Shown: piece after piece, positions 1-11,503 of the stretch | Layout: every line of letters begins with the position of its first letter | How positions within the stretch are numbered: the stretch's first letter is position 1 | DNA from: Vigna angularis | Lineage: Eukaryota > Streptophyta > Magnoliopsida > Fabales > Fabaceae | Length of the DNA: 64,000 bases | Direction of reading: 5' to 3' | Assembly: GCF_016808095.1 (NCBI RefSeq) | Contig: NC_068977.1 | Span: 7,810,479 to 7,874,478 of the forward strand | Notes under the pieces: model-generated | Databases searched by the model: none | What the model was told of the DNA's origin: nothing | The model's input: the letters and a program-made list of their open reading frames with translations, nothing else | Position numbers and translations under genes: made by a program

Positions 1-434
1 CACAACCAAATTCTCTAATTTGAGTTATTTCTGAAATATCAACCACCCTACACTACCCAAACCTCAAAACTACTAGTCTTCCTCCATATCCTAATCTTGT
101 ACCCAACCTAAACAGTAATCGACCCATTAATGTCAAGAGCATGGTAGTCAAATTGAGATCTTACTCAAAATTAAAAAGGGAAATATAAATCATAAATATG
201 AATATCGTGACATGAGTCATAAGATCCTACAAATTTTATAAGATTTATACACACAAATTCAGTATAGCACACTTAAAATTCATTATTGAATTTCATCATA
301 TATAAAATAATACTTCCTTAGACACTACATCCTAGTTAAATAAGAGTAACTCCTTCCTAGTTACAAAATAGAAAATAATACTCCATCTAAGCAAAATAAT
401 ATTGTAAGTTAAATTAATAATCTATAACATCCTT
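1..434. other. AT-rich intergenic sequence
   Basis: No reading frame, RNA gene or repeat structure could be recognised. The sequence is AT-rich and lies downstream of the decayed hAT transposase on the minus strand. Confidence 0.4.
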
Positions 435-1770
435 TAACTCCATTTCCTGCTCCTTCACCATTCAATTCAATGATGCCTAAATCATGTTGATGTAAAGTGT
501 CATCCTCCTCAACTTGAATTGGGACCAAGTTTTCATTCAAATTCAATGCTTCATTGTTCCCATGCTTATCTTCCATAATCCGCTATTTAACGAATGAACA
601 ATCATCAAGTTGATTTTAGTTGGGGATTTTTGTATTCTTCAATTAGAAGCGAAAATGTACCCTTCAAACGAATGATGATATTCTTTCAAAAATCTTTATT
701 TAAAACCACATATTCAATTATTTTTTCATCATTTGTTTTAGCAAACAAACTAAACTTTCATTCATTATTAGTAAACATTCTAATTAAGTTTTTCTTGTTT
801 TCATGAAGGCACCCTATGTCAAATAAGATGTAATAAAGCGAATAATACTCTACCTGACAGTTTCTTCCTTTTGTGAAATGTTGTAGTAAAGAAATTATAG
901 ATTTTTTTTATTTCTTTTTTTACCTTTTGGAATTGTCTTCTCATGAATTGTGATCTTCTTCTCATAATACTCCAACAATAAGTTAACGCAATGTGTAACA
1001 CAAGGTTTCATATCCTTTTCCTGGATCAATAACTTTATAGTTTGTTAATTATTTGTGTCAATTTAAACAACATTGTCTTTTTCCACCACTTCAATAATGT
1101 TATCCATCATTTAAAAACTTTCTCAATTGTTTTATATATAACAGATGCATCCATTAACTTTAGAAATACAATTCCTTTATGCTGTTCAACAAGAAGTTTA
1201 TTATTGTCATTTTTTTCTTATCATTCCAACCATTAGTCATAATCACACATCTTATTTTCTTTCATTCATCCTTATGTTCTTGTAAAGCAAATGATGTATT
1301 TTTAACTTTCTCCTTCAAATATTTCACTTTAATCTCATGATAGGATAAGGGTTTAAATAGAAAGTCATGTCTTTAAATCAAATCAAACATAAAAATGAAT
1401 TCTTCACTCTTTGAAAAGGTATAATGTTGTTATAGAAGAACTTAGCAATTGTTTGAGGTGCTTCCTTTCTCACATCTTTATTAAACATGTTGATGGTAGC
1501 TTGTGTACTAATCATCCTCTTACATATGTTTTTAGGACTATTGCCTGATGCTTCATTGCATTTTCTTTTCTGATTAGCTTTAATTTTCACCTTTATATTA
1601 AGGCTTGATTTCTTATATAAATTTTGCTGCAAACTAACAACAATTTCATACATTTCCTTTTTCACTTCATTGGTAACACTCTTGCAAGCTTCAACACCCT
1701 TTTGAGTACAAGTGACGCTTCAACTGATAAGCTCTCCTTGTTATTTCCTTTTTACAATATTTGCATTGAA
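435..1770 (-). pseudogene. hAT-family transposase pseudogene with BED zinc finger remnant
   Basis: Read on the minus strand from about 1770 downward, broken frames follow the order of plant hAT transposases (DNA cut-and-paste enzymes acting in the nucleus). A degraded BED-type zinc finger lies at about 1760-1660. Next is the most intact stretch (1665-1378), with a linker (EMYEIVVSLQQNL) and a helical region reading QTIAKFFYNNIIPFQRVKNS. Further down come pieces resembling the start of the RNase H-like catalytic fold (IMTNGWND, then KKKTIINFLLNS) and scattered later segments. The final part, to about 435, is an acidic tail. Many stops and shifts interrupt it, so no active enzyme is possible. 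The family call rests on pattern similarity from memory. No terminal inverted repeats were found, so this may be a decayed domesticated gene rather than a whole element. Confidence 0.6.
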
Positions 1771-2358
1771 AATTTCTAGTATCCCCAGTAAGTAAAATAT
1801 AATGTTTTCAACTCAAAATCTTATAATGTTTTCAACTCAAAATCTTAAGATAATAAATTTATCAATCTTCTATTTTATAAAACAGTTTAATTTTCTCGTT
1901 TCTAATTAATGTAGAAATTAAATCCACACATATTAAAAAAAATATGAAAGTGCATTAAACAAGTGCCATATTTAGAATATTGGAAAATATTGGTGCAATA
2001 AGATACATTAGATTTGGGATTTGTTTTAAAAGCCACATCTATTACTTTCAATTTACCTTTTACTCTATTATTCTAAGTTAAAATATTTACTAAATAATTT
2101 AATGTCACTCTTACACAAGATTATTAATAACATGGTGAAACTATAAACAAATTATCAACGTAAAAGGTTAAAATTCACTTTAAAGATGGTTTAATTAATA
2201 TTAAATTTTAATTTAAAACTTTCATACATTTTCAAGGATGAAATAAGTTGACCATTTTACCAATTTGACCTATAAATATATAGTGAAATGAGTTGAAAAA
2301 ATAATATTTTTACCCACACCAAAGAGTTAATTAGATTAATTAGTTTTTAGGGTTAAAA
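1771..2358. other. AT-rich spacer with a short tandem duplication
   Basis: No gene seen. A 24-base unit containing ATGTTTTCAACTCAAAATC occurs twice in tandem near 1801-1850. The rest is AT-rich sequence running up to the TGTAACATCCC end of the LTR-like repeat at 2359. Confidence 0.4.
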
Positions 2359-3610
2359 TGTAACATCCCAAAATATAGTATAAACTATAGAAAAGAGTCA
2401 TCACATACATGATAAGGTAGAACAATTATCCAGCTAATATAAAGTATTTCCTTTACAGTCATCCAAAAACAACTATAAATTTAAAACATTATATATATAC
2501 AGTAGGATACTCAAAACTATCTACAAGATTAAACTAAACTACTACTCCGCAACATCACCTCCATCTAATGCCTGCTCTAGAGACACCTCATCTCCCTCTG
2601 CTCCCACCCAAAGGATGATCATTGCAGAAGAAAGAACACCAATACATACAAAACACAAGCATACAATAGGGTAAGCTAGTTTAAACAAAGATTAATCATA
2701 TATTCATTTACTAAGTTTCATACAATCATACTTATTCATTCACATCACATAAACTCTTCATACATGACACCACACTGACTTTGACTATCCGAACTTAGAA
2801 TGATTGTCGAGCTATGGCGGGTCGTGCACTCATGGTGGCTTCTACTGCTTTGCAAAGCCATTGCCAATGGGTTTCACCCTACCACACTCACGAGGTTAGT
2901 CTGTACCACGCCTTGAAGCATATTGGAAGCCCCCAAGACTAAGACCTCCTACTACTCCTCACGACATGGATTAATCCTCTCTACTTGAGAATGAAAGACC
3001 ATTGGAGTTTCAGGATAACCCCCAAGACTGAGCTCCTGCATTCATTCTAAACATACTTGAATCTTAACAAGAGAATTCACTTTGGATCACAACATAGGGC
3101 ACCACCATGTAACCTCCCCGTGAGGTTCATGGAATTACATCCATTAATCATACTTGAAAAACCACATACTTTGAATGCACCAACTTTCACTTTAGAACAT
3201 AACTCATAACAATAATCAATGATGTAATGTAATACAAACTCAAACATACTTCATGAGGCACTCAATAGTTCATTTAAAACAACTTAAGACTAAAAGAAAA
3301 GAGTGAGCTAAACCTGGACCATTCACATAGCGCACACATTCGCAAGCGAATCCATAGGTTTCTCACACAGCAAGTTGGGTCGCTATGCGAATCCTCAGAC
3401 AGAGACCCACCCCCAAAGCCATTCGCACAACGGTTAAACTCGATATGCGAATAAACTCCTAATTGTATCAGACCCCAAACCCCTCACATAACGCCCCAAA
3501 TCGTTATGTGAGAGCCCCAAGCAATGGCTCAGACTCCCTAAACAGTCTAGAGCGCACCTATTTGCCATTCGAATAAACTTGGCAGTAGTCCCAGACCCCA
3601 ACCATTTGAA
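2359..3610. mobile_element. Truncated long LTR, Tekay/Del-like gypsy family (copy 1)
   Basis: Starts with TGTAACATCCC, the same terminus as the solo LTR at 24177 and the reverse complement of the end of the solo LTR at 19592. It shares with 24177 a block near 2800-2960 (GCTTTGCAAAGCCATTGCC, then CACACTCACGAGG), and with both copies the motif CTGCTCCCA..GGATGATCAT near 2600. At 3330-3560 lies a block of short palindromes rich in CGC and GCG. No matching far end or target duplication was found: homology fades near 3600, where Athila-type pol sequence begins. The right boundary is approximate. The lineage is inferred from LTR length and terminal sequence only. Confidence 0.55.
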
Positions 3611-5053
3611 TAAACAGAATAATATACATGTGGTTCCCGAGAAATATGGAATCACAATGGTCAAGAACGAGAAGAACAAATTGACTCCTATTCAAGATAG
3701 AAGTGGGTCACATAATTTAGTAGTTGACCATCTTAGTAGGATTGAAAAGGGAAAAGATAACATTCATATCGAGGATGACTTTTCTAATGAAGTCCTACTA
3801 GCATTACTTCCACCATGAAGGAGGTAAGTTCCCTCATACTTTTTCTGTGCATTCCATATATAAGGTATACATTGTGCAATATGCATAGTTTAAGTGTGGG
3901 GGTGTGGGAAACAATTAAATTTGTTTCCTATTTTGTTTGTTTTTAAATAAATGTTTGCATTGGATTTGAAAGTTTGAATCAGTAACTGGAATGATCATGA
4001 ATTTAAGAAAAAAAAATGAGTCATGTTGATATGAGTGGATTGCTTCTATGATTTGCTGATTGAGTTGACTAAAGAATTTCCTGATTAAATCTTTTTTGAA
4101 AGAAATTTGAACCATGTGAGTTTTGAGCTCAATGTTAAGGATGGACCACCACGCGCCATACCTATTTTTCTTGTGTGAATTGCCCATGTTTTGTTGATAC
4201 TCTAATAGTTAGCTTGATTCTGTGTTGTGCAACTGAGGTAAATATGGATGATTTGATATGATTGAGGCATTTCTTGTTTTAGTTACTTGGCCAAATAAAC
4301 TTGTCCTAACATTAATCCATTGGAACCCCCTTTGAGCCTTAAGCCTATTTTTCTTGTTTCCAATCATTGTCAAATGAGAAAAGTTGAAAAATCATATATT
4401 CCTTACCTTAGGAAAAAAGAAGGAGTAATGGATTCTGTTAGAAGTAAAGTGATGAATAAGTGTGTGAGTGAGTACCTCACCCATAAAACAATAAAAAGGG
4501 TAAAAAGGAAGATGAAAAGTTGAAGTTTTAAAAAAAGAAAAACAAAATCTTCCTTACAATAGCAAGAAATAAAGTTGTTTTTGAAATCAAGTGTCATTAC
4601 TCTTTCTATATTAAAAGCTCAGAAATTTCAAGAAAATTTCCTACCTTTGCCTTGGCCTCAATACAATCTTTAAAAATCACTCATGATCAATAATTACATG
4701 TTTTCTGAAGTATGTGAATGATAGAGTCTTGTTAATATCAAGGGTGTCTACTTACATGGGTATTTTGAGTGTAAACACAAGCCAAAAACACTTGAGAGAG
4801 TTGAGGAGAAATATGTTGACTTAAGTGTTATTTTTCATATTTGATTTTCTTGGGAATTCAAAAAGGTCAACTCATGTGTGAAGAATAAAGTGATTTCATT
4901 TGCATGTCCATAAGTAATGCCTAAATGATTGATCTATGTCTGGTGTTGCTCATTCTTTTGATCCAAATGCAAATATGGAATAAAATGACTCAGAACAAAG
5001 TCTCAAAATTAATCAATTTTGTCCAGGAGTGCAAAAGGATAAGCGTGGGAGTG
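3611..5053 (+). pseudogene. Athila-type Ty3/gypsy remnant: RNase H tail of pol and 3' internal spacer
   Basis: The frame to 3818 ends with DRSGSHNLVVDHLSRIE followed by an acidic DDF stretch. This is the usual C-terminal end of the RT-linked RNase H of Athila/Calypso gypsy elements, which degrades the RNA strand during reverse transcription. The upstream pol is missing, cut at the junction with the LTR ending near 3610. The 1.2 kb from 3819 to 5053 has no recognisable envelope-like frame, but carries GTGTGGGGGTGTGG at 3894 and a polypurine-like GTGGGAGTG just before the LTR at 5054, as expected for the 3' part of such an element. The lineage call is moderate. Confidence 0.55.
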
Positions 5054-6528
5054 TGATGAGTGCATATTTATGCCCATATTTATGCTTTAAAATTCAAATT
5101 TTTGATGAGATAATTGTGCTTAAATGGTTGATTTTAAGTGAAGCTGTGATGATTGAAATTGTTGGGTTTGAGAATAAAAAGGGACTTAAAAGGTGATTTT
5201 TAGTTGTATAAATTATTTTTGAAAATTCTTACGTTTATTTGTGCAGCTGAGAATATAAGTTTTATTGGTCCAAATGGCAATTCAAGGCCCAAAATAAGAT
5301 TTTGTTGCAATTTTGGAGAATGCTGAAGGGGCTAAAGTGCATATAGAGAAAATTTCAGGGCATTTGTGCAATTTTGAAAAGTCAGAAAAATTAAAAGATA
5401 AAATTCAGTGTTGAAATAATTTGATTTGGGAATATCAACAGAAAATATCTTCCAAATAATTATCTAAATCTTTTATTTGGGAATATCAACAGAAAATATC
5501 TTCCAAATAATTATTTAAATCTTTTAGTTATTTGGAAGATATAAGATAAAAGATTCTATCAACTGAATATTCAAAGTCCAAGCCCAATAAAGCCTATATA
5601 AAGAGATCCAAGGGACTTCATTCATTCTCTCATACTCCTCTCACTTTTCTTTCATCTTGTATTCAACTCCATTCATGGAGAGCTAAGCATCTAGGTCTAT
5701 TCTGCTGTAATTCCATTATAGATTCTGAGGTTAGATTGAGTTAATAAAATTGTTTATTTTGATTATTGATTTAAGTTGTTCTCTCTCTATGTCTTTCATC
5801 TCTCTATCAAATTAAGAGCAAAGATTTTTGCATCATAATGTGTTTGAATCTACATGCATATTGATTATATGAGTTCTAGGGTTTCAATGTTTAATTGAGA
5901 ATCTACTTTGATTTAATTTAGGAACTTTCATATGATTAAATGGTTTTTACTATCAATTGAGAATGTACTTTGGTTGGTAGTAATAATTTCAATTATAATC
6001 AATTGAGAATTTACTTTGATTGATTAGCTTTTAACTTGGTTAGGAGATTTAAGAATAGACATGATTAAACACAATAAAACTTGATTGAGAATGTACTTTG
6101 GTTGAATTTATTGTGAATAATTTAGAAAGATTTTGCATTTGATTGAGAATTTACTTTGGTTAAATGCATGATCGCCCTCAAATTAATTAAGAATGTACTT
6201 TAATTAATTTGAAACCTAAATAATAATCAATTGAACAATTATCTGTGAATAACCGATGATGAATCTATATTGGAAAAGCAGTGGAATTAGCCTATCTAAT
6301 CATAACTGTTTTTAAGTTTCTTATTTGTCTTTAAACATTTTCCAAACATCACTTTTATTCTTGAGCATTGCATTCATAAGATTAAAATATTGAAAAGCGA
6401 TTCCGTATTCGTTGGGAGACGACTCAGGGTTACTTTAACTCTGTCTACTTTATTGACTACTGACTTGGCAATACTGAAGTTGCCTTGAAAAGTAGTATTA
6501 ATTTGATAGCTTCAACGATAGCGTATCA
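5054..6528 (+). mobile_element. 3' LTR of the Athila-type element
   Basis: Begins TGATGAGTGC right after a polypurine-like GTGGGAGTG and ends GCGTATCA, giving short inverted TGAT/ATCA termini over 1475 bases. Near the 3' end it has TTCGTTGGGAGACGAC, a string typical of Athila/Calypso LTRs. Two internal repeats stand out: a 51-base unit duplicated in tandem at about 5421-5524, and at least eight imperfect copies of ATTGAGAATTTACTTTG between 5895 and 6215. The 5' LTR is absent from the window, so the target duplication cannot be tested. Confidence 0.6.
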
Positions 6529-6949
6529 CATGTGTTAACACACACAAAACAAAAACAAAATTTTAAAAGCAAAACACAACCATTGATAAAGCTGACACAC
6601 TTATCCTTTACGACTTTCTTTACTAAAAAATGTTTTTTATCATGTTTTTTACAATATTTTTACAATGTACACATAGTTCTTAATTCAAACGGACTAATAA
6701 AATAATAACATATGGTCGTTACAATCAACTCAAAAACTAAAATGACAAGTACAATGTATTATCAACTCTTCCACTCTTTTATTGTTCACTTGCCTTGAAT
6801 ATCTCAAACAAAAGCAATGTGAGTTTTACTTGAGTTCTCTTCCACTTTCTCCACTTTCTCACCATCATTCGCAGCATGCATTCCCCATGCAAAAAGTCTA
6901 ATAATGGAAGACATAGATTTATACATGTGAAAAAAATTAAAACTAACCT
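6529..6949. other. AT-rich spacer
   Basis: Begins with an ACACAC/AAAAC low-complexity run beside the LTR end. Nothing else is recognisable before the MATE fragment. Confidence 0.35.
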
Positions 6950-7299
6950 CTTCTTGCTAATCTGTTAGCGTTGCTACGATAACAAGAATAATTACTGGTA
7001 GAATAGACCCTAATACAGGTCCCATCCAAAGCCCTTTAGCATTTAGTTGTAGATGAAAATCCAAAAGCAAACCCATAGGAATTCCCACAAGATAGTAGGC
7101 TCCCAAGTTCATAAATATTGATGCAACAATAAAAAATGTTGTTATAGTCTGTGTAGTTGTAGCTACACAAAAGAAGGAAATTTTGAAGTCACCGGAAAGT
7201 GCTCATTTAGACCGTCTACACTGAGACACATACAAAGGATGGAAGCCATGCTTGCAAGATATTCCACAACTTCCATATCATTGCTATAAGCGTATCCTA
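6950..7299 (-). pseudogene. MATE-family efflux transporter pseudogene fragment
   Basis: Read on the minus strand, 7299 to about 7180 gives GYAYSNDMEVVEYLASMAS, the typical start of the C-lobe of plant MATE (multidrug and toxic compound extrusion) transporters. After a frameshift, about 7120-6960 gives MNLGAYYLVGIPMGLLLDF followed by GLWMGPVLGSILPVIIL, two conserved late transmembrane segments, then a stop. The intact family has about 480-500 residues and 12 helices; only roughly the last quarter remains. The loop with the conserved glycine/cysteine-rich motif between the two pieces is scrambled. This is a host gene fragment rather than transposon coding sequence. No neighbouring exon was found. 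Confidence 0.65.
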
Positions 7300-7374
7300 C
7301 TAGGAAAATATTTATTTATCAATTTTTTTATAATTATTTTATTTATGTGGTAACTTGTAATTAATTCATTTTAA

Positions 7375-7541
7375 TAGACCAATTTTTAGAAAAAAAGAAA
7401 GGATGAAAAATGTGTATCTTATTCAATGATAAGGAGAGAGTACAATTGATATATATAGTTATTTAAAACAATATGAAAATGGAATATAAATATAAAAACA
7501 ACATAAATGCACATATATGAAAGGAAAATAAATTAAATCCA
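7375..7541 (-). mobile_element. Short 3' LTR of a copia element
   Basis: Follows the copia pol end and a polypurine-like CTTGAGGGGGA (minus strand). The sequence starting TATTGGATTTAATTTA and running to about 7375 resembles the putative 5' LTR at 38601-38773, including the TTGTACTCTCTC string, so the two belong to one family with LTRs of about 170 bases. The inner end is approximate. Confidence 0.5.
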
Positions 7542-7550
7542 ATATCCCCC

Positions 7551-8689
7551 TCAAGCTGCAACATATATATCCTTAATGCCCAGCTTGGACAACAAAGATT
7601 GAAATTGTGCTGGATGCAAAACTTTAGTATGAATGTCTGCAAGTTGGATTGAAGTAGAAATGGGCAGTAGCTTAATTACACCATCTTGAACTTTATCCCT
7701 TATGAGATGACAATCAATTTCAATATGCTTTGTCCTTTCATGCATGGCTGGATTATGTGCAATTTGTATAGCAGATTGATTGTCACAAAACAGAGGAACT
7801 GGTTGTGGTAGAGGTTGTTTCAAATCATGGAGCAAATACAAAAGCCATTGAATTTCACATGTTGTGGAAGCTAAGGCTCTATATTCTGCTTCGGTTGATG
7901 AACTAGATATAGTACCTTGCTTCTTGGATTTCCAGCTGATTAAGGATGCACCATAGAACACATTAAAACCAGTAGCAGACCTTCTAGTGTCAGGACAAGC
8001 AGCCCAATCAGAATCACTAAAAGCCTTGAGAGCATGTTCTGTGTTGGAGGGAAAGAATAACCCTTGTCCTGGATTGTTCTTGATATATCTTAGGATCCTT
8101 ATTGCTGCTGCATAGTGTTCTTCCAAAGGATTGGAAAGAAATTGACTGAGAGTACTAACAGCAAAAGATAAATTTGGTCTCGTGTTAGTTAGATATAATA
8201 ACCTGCCAAGAAGTCTTCTATAGGCATGCACATCTGAATAGGGTTTCCCTCTATCTTGGAAAATTTTGTGCCTGGCTGTATGGGAGTAGAAACAAGTTGA
8301 CATCCCAACAATCCTGCATCTTCTAGTAACTCTAGAGGATACTTCCTTTGTGACAAATTAATGCCCTGTTGAGATCTTGCAATTTCTAAGCCCAAAAAAT
8401 ACTTAAGTTGGCCTAGGTATTTAATCTTGAACTTTGCATTCAATAGAGCCTTCACAGTTTGGATTTCCTGGATGTCATCACCTGCCAAGACTATATCATC
8501 TACATAAACAAGTAAGATGGTGATATGAGCATAATCACTTTTGATAAAAAGTGAATGATCTGATTTTGATTGTATGTAGCCCAAATAAAGTAAAGTAGTT
8601 GTCAACTTGTAATTCCATTGTCTAGATGCCTGCTTGAGTCCATATAAAGACTTCAACAACTTGCAAACTTGTCCTGATTTTTGACTCAC
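7551..8689 (-). pseudogene. Ty1/copia pol fragment: reverse transcriptase C-half and RNase H
   Basis: Two overlapping minus-strand frames (8689-8189 and 8303-7551) cover the end of a copia polyprotein. The first has LLKSLYGLKQASRQW and the catalytic YVDDI (reverse transcriptase active-site aspartates), then YFLGLEIA. After a frameshift near 8240 the second carries YLTNTRPNLSFAV and the RNase H landmarks FSDSDWA, SSSSTEAEYRALA, CDNQSA and ERTKHIEIDCHLIRDK. It ends with a normal stop followed by a polypurine tract and LTR. Gag, protease and integrase are missing: the fragment is cut at about 8690. The preserved RT/RNase H text suggests a fairly recent copy, but the frameshift and truncation make it non-functional. 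Confidence 0.88.
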
Positions 8690-9660
8690 TTTTACAATCC
8701 AAACACACCGTTAAACTTGACATTACTTACTTACGTGTTTCTAATAATCCAAAAACACATTTTCTATCTTATAATATTTAATACCATTTAATTAAAATTG
8801 AAGAGGTAACATTATGAAAATGAACTAATTTTGTTCTTAGGTACAAATAAATCAATTTAATATAATTTAATTTACTTTTTTAGCTACTTTTAAATTTTTG
8901 TAGTTGGGATTGATTTATTATGACTTAATGAATTAAGTGTTAACTTATTTTACTAAATATTAATCATATTTAGAAAATAATATTATAAAGACTAAATAAA
9001 AATTAAAGTTTTAATCTATATAGTTATATAAACAAATTTTATAGAACATGGTATACTGGTACAATATTTGAAAAGAAACACAGAAGGTTTTAAATATTTT
9101 AAGTTGTTTAAATCTCTATCTTCATTTGTAACCTGTTTTCTCCAATATTTTTGGAGGAAGTAATTGGGAATATCCAATATATACGACATGGAGTTAGAAT
9201 TAAACTTTTGATCTTAATTTAAAAATATTGGTACAAATATTTTTAATATATTTAAAAGATAAATAAGTTGGGTAATAAAGTATTAATTTTAAAAAATTGA
9301 TATGTTTAAATATAGCTTCAATTTCATAATTTTAAATATATATATATATATATATATAAAATTAAATTTCAAATAATTATTTCATGATTAATATATCTTT
9401 AATTAATGACTCTACTTTCATAATTTAATCTCGTTAAAATATTTAAATAAAATTCATTATCAATTATTAGAAAATAGTAGAATATGTACAATGAAATTTA
9501 TATTCATGCAAAAATAACCATTAAACTATTTATTTATAATATAAATATTCATTAATGTTTTTACCGAATTTAGTCATATAGTCTCAAAAATGAATTGATC
9601 TAATTATTGATGTGTAACTGAGCTTTAAATTATTAAGAGAGAAAAATCTAATTAGAAAGA
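8690..9660. other. AT-rich spacer with TA microsatellite
   Basis: No coding frame or RNA gene seen. A (TA)n run lies at about 9335-9358. Confidence 0.4.
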
Positions 9661-9802
9661 CTTTATATTTTGACACTCAAGTCATTATTTAGGCTACAAG
9701 AAAATATAGTTTTAAAAATTAAATTATTGATCACTAAAATAATAAAATTAGCCACTTTAGTAACTAATTTAGAATCAATAATCATAGCTAAAATATTAAT
9801 AG
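9661..9802. repeat. Left part of a host tandem duplication, split by the Tat element
   Basis: The sequence from about GACACTCAAGTCATTATTT to ATATTAATAG recurs nearly base for base at about 21313-21447. Its continuation (TTTTTTAGTG...) is found just after the 3' LTR at 21251. The Tat element therefore landed inside the first copy of a roughly 195-base tandem duplication. The last five bases, AATAG (9798-9802), are the left target duplication. Confidence 0.75.
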
Positions 9803-10478
9803 TGTAAAGTAGAATATCTGAGTCAAGCAGTTGTCAACAATAAACCAAGCGAGCGACTGAGCGATTGCTGTTACCTGAACGACTACCAATAGTAAACGGT
9901 CATCATTTCATACCCTTGTCAACGTCGCTCCTAACATCGATTGTCTTAATAGCGATCGTCCTTCGCTTAAACCAAACCACCAGCATGGGTCAAATCAACC
10001 CAGTCAAGCTAAGAGTCTACAGACGCTCGGTTAGCTTTATTCAGACTAGGTCAATTATCCCGGATAAACTAAGAGAGAAGTGATTAGAAATATCTGGCCA
10101 TGATAGCACAAATCACGGAACTAACTAACCCAGTATCATAGATGAAAAGCACGACCAAGTGGTTGAGTTTTCCAATTAATCGGATTTTTAGGTAAACGGT
10201 TTATTTTATTTTTAGGTTAAATACGAAAAATCAGAAGAGAAACAGGTACGTTTTTTATAAGAGAGAAAGTGGTGAAAACACTGATATTATTATTAGGTCA
10301 AGAAGGTTCCACAATTCCCTTTTTTATGACTTGAGCGTCGGAGTATCTTTGCAGGTACCCACCTCACTCTCCTTGAGGAACCTCATACAAGAAGAAGAGA
10401 TAAAGAAAATTGCATTGTGAGAAGAGAGAGAAGACTCATCAGGTTTGCGTCTCGATCCCCATAAATTATACAGAAACA
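9803..10478 (+). mobile_element. 5' LTR of the Tat element
   Basis: Runs from TGTAAAGTAGAATATC to ATACAGAAACA, 676 bases, TG...CA. It differs from the 3' LTR by scattered substitutions and small indels. Short ORFs inside are fortuitous. Confidence 0.85.
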
Positions 10479-10481
10479 TTT

Positions 10482-10500
10482 TGGCGCCCACCGTGTGGCC
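10482..10500 (+). promoter_or_regulatory. Primer-binding site of the Tat element
   Basis: TGGCGCCCACCGTGTGGCC starts a few bases after the LTR end. TGGCGCCCACCGTGG-type sites are familiar in Tat-group gypsy elements and would pair with the 3' end of a host tRNA; I did not assign the tRNA. Confidence 0.65.
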
Positions 10501-10535
10501 CAAACTTGATATACCCAAAAAAGACCACAATAGCT

Positions 10536-11500
10536 ATGGAAGAGAACAACACCCGTGACTTGATCAAGCAACTGCAGGCACATATAGAAGCGTAGACAAA
10601 AACCATATGAGAACAACAAGAAGTACAACACAAACAAACGGAGGAACTTTCGGCGCTGAGAGCGCAACGACCTCCGGAGATATCGGCCTCAAACAGACAG
10701 GACGATAATGAAGGAAGCCACCATGGAGGAAGGAAAGGACCTACTTCCGTTTACGGAAGCCATCATGCAAGCTAATATGCCAAAGAAACCCCCTCCAACA
10801 TTAGAAAGATACGATGGCTCAGCAGACCCAAACAACCATCTCCGCAATTTTATAGACGCCATGGCATTCTACACAGACAATGATCCAGTCATTTGTCGAG
10901 CTTTTTCATTATCCCGAAAGATGAGGTACTGCACACACTCCCTCCAAATTCAGTGGATTGCTTCGCTACTGTAGAAACCCTTTTTCGAAAACAATATGCT
11001 GCTAATAGAAGACAGGAGATGACTCCGGCTGAGCTCGTAAACACTAAGCAAGAGAAAGATGAAACCTTGAAAGCTTTCATGCAAAGATACAATGAGGCGC
11101 CCAGACGCGTAAAAGACGTGAATCACACATTCCTAATAAACAATCTACCTTCGTGTCTAAGGCCAGGGTATTTCGCTGAACAGCTGTATGCAGATCCCCC
11201 AAAATCTATGAAGGAACTCCAGAAAACGATTGCTAAATTCATACGCATTGAGGACATCAGAAACTTCAGAAAAAGGCAACAATAAGAAAATCCTAACAGT
11301 GACACCAAGAAAGGAACTAAGCAATCGTCCAACGACTATAAAGCTGACAGACCTCCTCGAAAAGAGTCGAGGTGGACACCCAAATACGATCGTTATACCG
11401 CCCTTAACGCACCCAGAGCAAAGGTACTCGAAGAGGCCTTACACATAGAACTCCTCACTGTTCGGCGGAAATCCCCTCCAAAGAATGCTGATGAAAATAA
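10536..11500 (+). pseudogene. Gag of the Tat element (broken)
   Basis: Gag packages element RNA into cytoplasmic particles. A plausible start at 10536 (MEENNTRDLIKQLQ) is soon stopped. The frame 10708-10974 holds PPTLERYDGSADPNNHLRNF, the opening of the gag core. A shift near 10905 leads into 10893-11285 with LNTKQ/EKDETLKAFMQRYNE-type text and NNLPSCLRPGYFAEQL, the rest of the core. A third frame (11380-11500) has the region before the zinc knuckle, which is degraded (NHDHDTK). At least two frameshifts and several stops are present, so no full Gag can be made. The motif order matches Tat gag; the original end is unclear because gag and protease blend at about 11500. Confidence 0.75.
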
Positions 11501-11503
11501 AAC

